A stretch of DNA of 64,000 nucleotides from Chrysoporthe austroafricana. Taxonomy: Eukaryota; Ascomycota; Sordariomycetes; Diaporthales; Cryphonectriaceae. A model generated the notes under the pieces. It searched no databases and was not told the DNA's origin. It was given only the letters and a program-made list of their open reading frames with translations. Each line of letters starts with the position of its first letter. Positions within the stretch are counted from its first letter, which is position 1. The stretch lies in the NCBI GenBank assembly GCA_001051155.2, contig JYIP02000005.1, positions 2,294,001 to 2,358,000 on the forward strand. Direction: 5' to 3'. A program made the position numbers and the translations under genes. Positions 56,703 to 64,000 of this stretch are shown here, in pieces.

Positions 56703-58941
56703 GATTTGATTGCCGATGGCGCAGGTGTGAAGAGGGGGTGGGAGGTTCCCTTTCGGGTGTTCCGGACTGTCAAGGACCGCGTTCGTCTTCAAGGGGTTCC
56801 TCACGAAGGCAATTGGTTTTGGGCTTGACGGAAGCGGGACGATAACGACGCCGTCAGCGCTCTGCTGGTCTAGCAGACTTAAATATATCGAGACTAACAG
56901 GCCCACCTCCCATCTCTGGTCGAGCCACGGGGTCCTCGTCTCTTCATGCAGCTCGCAGGCAGCTCACCCGTCGAGCCACCCATTCGGACCGCGGAGCTCG
57001 TATGTGCGCAGCGTGCTCCCATCCAGGCCGGCAGCGGCAGCGGCGCCAGCACCAGAAGCAGGACCAGCCGTCTCGTGCGCAGGTTGAAGCATCTGTCGTG
57101 GTCTACTTATGGGGTGATGGGGGGTCACCCCACTAGTAGACCCCAGACCCCGGACTCCCGTCGGCCCCTGCCCCGTTGACTCTTTCCACTGCGGACGCTG
57201 ACGTCAGCGGAACGGTAGCGTGACCGTCTGGTCCGGCGGGTACCGACAGCTCGGGTCCTATTATAGTCCCACCACACCCCACCGCCCGAGGCCAGGAGGA
57301 CCCTTTGAAGATGAAGACGACCTGTGATGAGAGGAACTTCAGGTCGATATCCCTGACACATTCCTACGGCCTGGGAGTAAGAGTTCTCGGATCCAGGGAC
57401 TCATTGACCAGAGGTGCCTACCGGGTCTGCCGAGGAAAGGGTCCTGAATCGTCCTGACCATGCTTGCGGCCGTCTCCTGTGGTGCTGCGTAGGACCGTGT
57501 GTCAAATCGCCAATGCCATTCGTGAGATGCGAGATGGACCTGGGAGTGCTTGCTAGGGGTAGCCACTCGACGGTTCCTAGAAGGAATTTTTAAAAAGAAA
57601 AAACAAACAAAGGGGGGGTCAAGGTATGTGCTCAGTGAAATAGGGTTAAGACTGTAGTCAATGAGGCGCCTTAGAAACTAAGGTGTACATCTTAGATATT
57701 CCACTAGTATGTCTCTTGGTCCTGTCGTGCACCCACCTAGGTAGGCATAACTGGGTTATGTTGCACGTCTTGCGTCTCCCGATGCGTGTCGTAGATGGAG
57801 CACCGCAGTCTAGTTTCTCAACCTCTCGTCCTAGTCCCCGGCTCGACTTGCTTCTCTTGTCACCCCCTTGGCGACTATCGACCCCGCGTCATATTGACAA
57901 TGGGCCAACATGTCGCAAACTAGACAAGTAACCGAAGGAAGCCAATCGAGAAGTCAAGCAACTCGGACCAGCTATGGCTCGTGGGCCTGGTGAGCTGCGA
58001 GTACCAAACAATGGGTGCAGAGGGCTTAACGGGTGCCAGTCCCACATAGCCTCGTCGATAGCAAAGCATGGATAAAAACATATGGCAAGGTGTCAAATCT
58101 GCCTTTGCTGCTAGGAGTAGCAGGGAGGGAAGGGAGGGCGGTAGGGATTGGCACTGCTCCGAAACACTTACATAGTGAGATAACACCGTAAAACCTCATC
58201 GGGGCATGCGTATCTCAAATGTGTGCGGGGAGTTTCGTTATCTCCTACGATCTTAGAGAGATTATATTTAGGGGCAGCAGGTACACGCTCCAGAGATACC
58301 GCCCCTTTGGCGCAGTCTGATATCGACGTGCATATTATATTTCAGCGTCGAGGAAGCAATGCTGCCTCTGAACGGCCTAATCCGTAGGCCTCAGTACCCT
58401 GACTGTCACGTTTGCATGGGCTCTGTAGCTTTGTGAGTGCCTTGGTGCAGGAACCCGGCGCGTTGCATGATCGGAGGTCTGCGGCGGCGCTGCTTTTCTC
58501 ACGCTGGATCGCAACACAGAAGTATGACACCACGTCGTGAAGGACAGTCAGATTGCGAAAGTTAGAAAAGCACAGATGGAAGTTGAATCAGCTCGGCGCA
58601 ACAAAGCCGTCGAGGTTGAAAGCAAGACCCAAACGCTCATGGAACCGAAGACAACCAAAAGGGCACTGTATCTCTGCCTACATAGAACCGAGTAAACGCA
58701 GATGCAGCCTACCGTCCCGTCCCAAACCAAGTGACCAAAGGGGTATAAAACGAAACGTCTTGTGCTCGAAACGCCGTATTGGTAGTCTAAGACTTTTCCT
58801 CCGCCGCTCTCGCATAGTGTTGTGAAAACATCCGGACCCCTCTCTGCGTGTACTTGAGATTAGGATCATTCTTCTGTTTCCGTGCTGCAGAATCCGACGG
58901 CATAGAAATTATGCAGCTTGTTCAGGCGCGTGCTGCGTCTC
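56703..58941. other. Intergenic between acetate kinase and the orphan gene
   Basis: The first about 200 bp (no minus-strand ATG from 56703 to 56910) form the acetate kinase leader and core promoter. The remainder shows short chance frames only. A-rich (57590-57612) and AT-rich patches occur. No gene is called. Confidence 0.5.
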
Positions 58942-60356
58942 TCATATCATTGTCTCGTTAAGTGTCTCCAGGGCCGCGGGCAGGCTCCTGGATGTCGACC
59001 CCGTCGCGTCAAGCTCGTAGGCCTCCCGCGCCTGTATTGCCGGCGATGGGAGCTCGACGTGGTTCTGGGGCAGGAGCATCCCCCGGAACTCACTATCCGC
59101 GGCGTGGCAAACAGTCCATCGCTCCATGAAGCGGCGGTAGTCTGCGGCTCAGTCAGCCTCGCTGGTCAGAAGTGTTGATAGTGCAAACTTCATCTGCTTT
59201 GACATGGGGTATGAGTCTACTCACCGGCCTCCCTCGAAAAACGAATCCCAAGCCAGCGGATATCCAGCGGCATGATGCCCATCGACTCTTGCGAGGCGTC
59301 AGAAGCCCGTTCCGCCGATTTCGATTTGTTGCGACCCCAAGAGGATGGCGATGATATTGAAAAACTCCTTGCTCGCACCGCATTGGGTGCGCTTCCCCGC
59401 CTGCCTATTACGCTCAGCCGGCACTCCCTGTGCTTGTCGTCGCGGTTCTTGAGTTCTTCTTGGAAGTCGAGGATCAGGTATTCTCGATACCTACGTTCCC
59501 GACGACTGGACGGCCGATTTGAGTAGAACGTAATGCAGTGACATAGGGACAGCCTGTCCTTCCATACTTTGATCCGCTGTATCGTAGCCAAGCCCCGCAC
59601 TGCCCCCGTTAGAGAGTCGGTACGACCGTGCGTATCGCTGAAGACAACATCGACGTCGAAATAGTCAACCAGATCTTGCCGTCGTAGGTCTCCCTGAAAG
59701 CGCGCGGAACCTTCAACCGACGTGAATTCGTATTTGACCTCAATCACCTCGTCGTGCACGACCGTGCCATCCGCTGCTGTATATCGCACACGTTGTGGTT
59801 CCCGGAATATCACGTACAACTCCATCTCAGCCGGATTAGAATAGGGCCGATGCTGTGCGTGAAGCGTGACAGGTTGCACCTGCGAGGACAGGCCCATCGG
59901 AACTGTGATAGTCTTAGTGGAGTGCTCCAGTGTTCAGGCCGGTATGTCGCACGCACGGAATTGCTCCAACGTCTCGCCTTGGTAGCTGCACTGCCAGGCG
60001 ACCCGGCGAGTGTCTGATTCTATCACCTCCCATGGCCCGAGATAGACGGCGAGTTCGTCCGGCGTACCTTCGAACAGGGTGCTGGACAAGAGCGTCAGCA
60101 TGACAGACGAACAGCCCCGGGTAGTCACTGCGGGGTCGACATACATAGTGGCCTGATAGACTGGAGGACCGAGATCTAGAGGGCGGAGTGAGGTCGGAGG
60201 CAGCGAAGGTTCCAAAGTTACAGCAGAGATGGCAGAGCTGTTGGGAGTATCGGCGGACTGGGTACGCGCTGGGGCGGAAGGCGTGCGACCCAAGGAGGAG
60301 GAGATGAACGACGAGGAGGAGGAATTTGACTGCAACGATCGATTGGAATAGGCCAT
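58942..60356 (-). CDS. Unrecognised three-exon protein, 425 aa
   Basis: Exons 60356-59957, 59902-59225 and 59141-58942 join through introns of 55 bp (GTGCGT donor, ATCACAG acceptor) and 83 bp (GTGAGT donor, CCGCAG acceptor) with matching phases. The N-terminal about 45 residues are Ser/Thr/Pro-rich. Residues about 55-135 and 145-245 contain regular alternating segments such as QATMYVDPAV, AVYLGPWEVIESDT, MELYVIFREPQRVRY, HDEVIEVKYEFTSVE and YFDVDVVFSD, which look beta-rich, ending with CHCITFYSNR and RYREYLILDFQEE. A Ser-rich, Arg/Lys-rich linker follows (about 280-345), then a short C-terminal domain with RWTVCHAADSEFRGML. There are no signal peptide or membrane segments. No family is recognised. 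The three consistent splice sites and ordinary codon use support a real gene. Confidence 0.7.
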
Positions 60357-63302
60357 GGTTCGCGGTGGACGTCAACCCTCGGGACCCCGGCAGCAGCTAA
60401 GCTCTCTCGGAGCTGCGCCAGCGGGGAGATCAGGGCAGAGTGTGCTCTGCAGACAAGAGCATTCTCGTGCTCCCATGGGCCGCCCGTCCCCTCGTCGCGC
60501 CCGAGCTCCCTGCACCAAGATCGTGCCGGTCGTGAGGGTTTGCGCCTGTGCGCCCCGCGTTCGTATGGTCTGACGAGAGGCAAGGCTGCAGGACTAGGAA
60601 GGCTTCTCGGAGTAGATGAGTGGCTAGTACACTAGGGCACGAGCGTATTGTGAGGGCCCGAGTGCTGAAGATGGCGACTGAAGGTTGTCGAGAGGGCTGC
60701 AATAATGCAATTGCACAGCGACAAGTGAGGATCGTACCAGCGTCCGAGAGAACATCCCGAGCGCAATTCCAGGGCCTGTCTTGCGCAAGGCGATTACGAG
60801 AGCTCAAGAGACGGCGGTGTCGTTGGACGAGTAGCGCAAGCGATTAAGCTTTCCGGATAATAGTGAGGGCCTTGCGCAGGCTGGGACATGGACTGCCGGG
60901 TTTCGCCATCCGAATTTCTCATCTCCGAGTCGACTCTGTGCCCCTCCGCGCGCACACCACAGCAGCAGCGCGAAGGCAAAACAGAGCTGACGGTTTGGAG
61001 GGCATTATCTTATCGGGTGCGGTAAAATTCCCGCGCTTCGCCTGAACAGGAACAGGGAGCGTCAGCTCGTCCCATGCATTACCATGCTGGTGTGTCGAGG
61101 GCAGGGCGGCACGGTGGGCGTCTGGGGGGTTAAAGTCGAGAAAAGCGGGGTCCATGTTGGATGCCAATGGTGTGGAGGCGGTCGGCCAGTACGGCAAGAA
61201 TTCAGGGGTCTCACTACTGAGCGGTCGATGGAGAGTGCCAGAGTCCAGAGCCCACGGGCACATGTTCAAAGGTCGCAACGGGATTTGCACGTAGCATTCT
61301 GACCCCCCATCAGGCTAAGCCAAGGCTGGCAGCCTGCATGAGCTGGCGCGAGCTTGCCCTCTCCCCTCCCCTCCCCTCCTCTCCCACGCCAGCCGAGAGC
61401 CGTTACAGCGGTCGATGCTGGGGTGCAGCAGGTGATATTCCGACCAGACCAGGCATCCAGAGCGAGGCTTGTCCTCGACAGGATGTGCCTGGCGTCCGCA
61501 GGCACACTCAGAATAGCAGCAGAGACGGGGACTGACAGCAGCCCGAGGACTGCACATTGTCCCAGGTCACCGGGCACTGAGGCCCCGTAAGGAGGCACGG
61601 GAGGGTCTGGCATCTTCCGCGCACTAAGCAGGCGGGCAGATCCCAACCTTGGATGCCCATTCTCGGATGCTTGGCTGTGGACCAGCCCGTCCTGCGGCCT
61701 CGTGCCTCGCGTCTCGCTGCTTCGGGGCCCTGAGGCGCCTCCTTCCCGAGCTGCTCCCGGTGACGACGACCTCTGCTGGCGGATGGGAAGGCGGGATGAG
61801 GATCAACCATGAGGCCTTGTGGAGATTCGAGTGCTGCCCCGGCTGGGGCCCAGCTCTCGGGAGGGACCGACCGGATGCTGTCTCTGACAATGCATTCCAT
61901 CTTCCCCGCGGTGATAATCCCGACAATACTGCAGTGGCTGCTGTAGTGGCTGCCATCCGCAGTGGGGACTCAATTTCCAGCCTCATGGCGAGCGGTCACT
62001 GATGACACTCCCAGCCCAGTGCGTCCCACGTGGGCAGATCGATTGACGGGGCCAGACAGGGACAGAGAGGAGAGTCCGAGATGGCTGCTTAGCTGCTGGT
62101 GTCCAGACCCCTCCGTGCGAGGCAGCAAGGAGAGGTAGGTGCAGGCTAGACCCACCGCTGCGAGGAGGAGCGTGATCAGCCATTGTCTGTTTGGGGCCAC
62201 AAGAAGGAGCAGTATTGAACGCCGCAGAAGCCACGGGTCGTGTTCCGGCAGCTCATATGCTGGCCTGGCCTGGCGTGACGAGGGACTTGGCGGCTCCCGG
62301 GAACCTGGGCAGCAGGGGCGCAGCGCATGGAAAGCTTTGAGACACCTTGAGGCTGAGGAGCGAACAATGGTGAAAGTGTAACGATGGCGAGGGGGGGCGT
62401 GGACCTTGCAGCTGCAGCTGCATGTACTGTACCATGGTCTGACCGGGGGAGGGGAGAGGGGCCAGGGGGTTCAGGGCCTCTAGGCGGTCGTAGGGAAGAC
62501 CAGGATCTGGGTAGGATCAAAAGGAACGCAGACGCGGCTAGACGGTGACGGTGAGGATGAGGGCGATGGCTGATGTCTGATCTACGTCTGGGTTGAGGAT
62601 ACTGCTGAAGGCTATTGTGCGGACTGCTGTACACAGTATCACAGCAGCATGGCTCTGCCAGGTCCAGTGCTCGCCGCCTAGTACAGTAGATACATAGCAG
62701 TGGTACTATGGGACCCAGCAGGCTGCACCCTAATACTGCACACTAAGTACACAGTAGACCCCTGTGCGCTAGATGCCATCGCCCAAGCTTCAAGACTTTA
62801 GGGCCTTGGCTCGCTGATTGGCGAGCCCTCCATATCTTCAGCGAAGTGGATAAACGCACATATCGCAGTACATAGTGTAGTACGGAGTCCTCCGGTTCAC
62901 AGGACGACGGGTCAGTCGCACTCTTGGTTTTTTTTATGCTTTGCAAGGGCAGGCGCCGGTCCCTCGTCTCGCATATTAGCCCCCACGCTCCATCCACCAT
63001 CGCATCCGCCCTCCACCGGGGGGGGCGCACGCCGGGGTTCATCTCACGACTCAGACCCGCCGAGAGCCTTCGCTGATCAACGACCCTCCGTTGTGAAAAC
63101 CAGCCTCGTCTTCTAGCACCGACATCCCCTTGGTCTTCATGAGCCTCCTTGGCGCATCGTCTCCGTAGGCCCTGCTACATATCTAACTAGCCGTCCGCTG
63201 CGCCGCGCCTCTCCCTGTTCCGCCGCCGGGCCGCGAGGCCCACGATCCCACCCGTCGGTCCCGTCCACGCCAGCGTCAATATCACAGAACGATACCGCGG
63301 CC
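60357..63302. other. Intergenic region before the MFS gene
   Basis: About 2.9 kb without a supportable gene. Bases 62400-62900 hold several related GTACAGTA/GTACTGTA elements, and a T-run lies at 62928-62937. The right-hand end becomes C/T-rich, consistent with the MFS leader. Confidence 0.5.
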
Positions 63303-63337
63303 ATGGCAAGATGCGCTTGAGGCCCCACAGCCAGTGA
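63303..63337 (+). promoter_or_regulatory. Two overlapping short uORFs before the MFS transporter
   Basis: ATG 63303 opens a 5-codon frame (MARCA, stop 63318-63320), and ATG 63311 opens an 8-codon frame (MRLRPHSQ, stop 63335-63337). Both end 70-90 nt before the main start at 63408. If the mRNA includes them they could reduce translation of the transporter. Confidence 0.35.
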
Positions 63338-63407
63338 CACTCCCCGCCTCGCTATAGCGAAAACAAGTATATCGGAGGCATCTCTGTCGCGGTTCGACGT
63401 CCAGAAC

Positions 63408-64000
63408 ATGACCCGGACTATGTATCCCGACGACGTCGAGAGGAAGAATCGTGGGTTCCTGGGCTTCGACAGTTCTGCTCTGCCCGCTAGAGATCGTCAG
63501 GTAAGCGACTTATGCGCGCCCAAAACCCACGCCTCTAATTGGCGGCGATCTCTCGCCCTGACATGGTACCGATGCCCACTAGGACCGTCGCCAGTTGCGA
63601 TATGAGCTCGATCTGAATTCCTGGAATCTGAGAATCTGGGGCGTCGCCGCCTCGGGCTTTCTCACCGATTCGTAAGTTGTCGTACGGCGGTCCCGGCGTC
63701 TCGTCGGGGCTCACGCGGCTGACCCTCGTGACAGATACAACCTGTTTGCGAGCAATGTCATCAACACATCTGTCACCTTCGTCTACTTTCCAGACCAGCG
63801 GTGGCCTGGGCTCGTCATCAATCTCTTCACCCTTCTCGGCTCCGCCTGTGGCCAGCTGCTCTTTGGGTACCTGGCCGACCGCTTCGGGCGTACCCGCCTC
63901 TATGGCATCGAGCTCGTCCTCGTCATTGTTTCCACCATAGGCGTGGCGACTAGCAGTTATGGCTACAATGACATGTCCTTTCTTTCCCTGTTCTGTTGGG
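63408..64000 (+). CDS. MFS transporter, phosphate / glycerophosphodiester type (5' part, cut by window edge)
   Basis: Exons 63408-63500, 63583-63671 and 63735 to beyond 64000, with introns of 82 and 63 bp (GTAAGC and GTAAGT donors; phases agree). The visible 150 or so residues start with a polar N-terminus, then helix 1 (IWGVAASGFLTDSYNLFASN), a loop (YFPDQRW), helix 2 (GLVINLFTLLGSACGQLLFG), the MFS loop signature YLADRFGRTRLYG and helix 3 (IELVLVIVSTIGVATSS). The GFLTDSYNLF first helix and the GxLADxxGRxRxYG loop place it with fungal PHS-type symporters (Pho84 and Git1 relatives) in the plasma membrane. The substrate (phosphate or glycerophosphoinositol) cannot be told from this part. Confidence 0.87.

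Noticed and set aside
1..64000. CRISPR arrays, insertion sequences, LTR elements, rRNA genes
   Set aside because: No spaced direct repeats, transposase domains, long terminal repeats or rRNA-like blocks were seen on reading either strand.

Overview
The window looks like nuclear DNA of a filamentous ascomycete (Pezizomycotina, most likely a Sordariomycete). Evidence: short introns (48-228 bp) with GTRNGT donors and CTGAC-type branch sites, GC-rich coding sequence with long C/T-rich leaders, low gene density (13 protein genes, one decayed gene and one tRNA in 64 kb), and an orthologue set typical of these fungi (SFT2 of 215 aa, a GlcD-gamma-type bHLH factor, a DUF3824-type protein, fungal acetate kinase, a CorA-like protein). 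There is no operon structure, IS element or CRISPR. No species is named because nothing here is diagnostic.

Layout. 1-3139: no convincing complete gene. 3140-4605 (-): ethanolamine kinase, divergent from 5755-8355 (+), the GATOR1/SEACIT subunit NPR3. 9017-10570 (-): bHLH factor, tail to tail with NPR3, with a very long pyrimidine-rich leader. 15761-17102 (+): the Golgi-traffic protein SFT2. 23018-26037 (+): a LARP1-type La-related RNA-binding protein with a C-terminal DM15-like region. 29318-31483 (+): a DUF3824-type protein. 33861-34700 (-): a broken gene. 34766-37178 (-): a CorA-like membrane protein in five exons. 37808-37908 (-): intron-containing tRNA-Gly(GCC). 38737-40740 (-) and 41137-43099 (+): splicing factors CLF1/Crooked-neck and PRP31, head to head with 396 bp between start codons. 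44209-45375 (-): an Nrg1-like C2H2 factor. 45376-55255: almost 10 kb with no supportable gene. 55256-56702 (-): acetate kinase. 58942-60356 (-): a three-exon protein I do not recognise. 63408 to the right edge (+): the start of an MFS transporter of the phosphate/glycerophosphodiester type.

How the genes relate. Most are housekeeping or regulatory genes placed independently. The clearest functional pairing is CLF1/PRP31, two pre-mRNA splicing proteins on one short bidirectional promoter. The most striking non-coding signal is strand-specific loss of ATG upstream of three genes: the sense strand has no ATG for 986 nt before SFT2 and for about 1.1 kb before the LARP1-type gene, and only two ATGs (one 6-codon uORF) in about 1.78 kb before the bHLH gene, while the antisense strand carries a dozen or more in each. 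This suggests long AUG-free 5' leaders. I saw no clearly new multi-gene system. The best candidates for follow-up are these leaders, the CLF1/PRP31 promoter, the broken gene beside the CorA-like gene, the hairpin-filled tRNA intron, and the gene-empty region upstream of the Nrg1-like gene.
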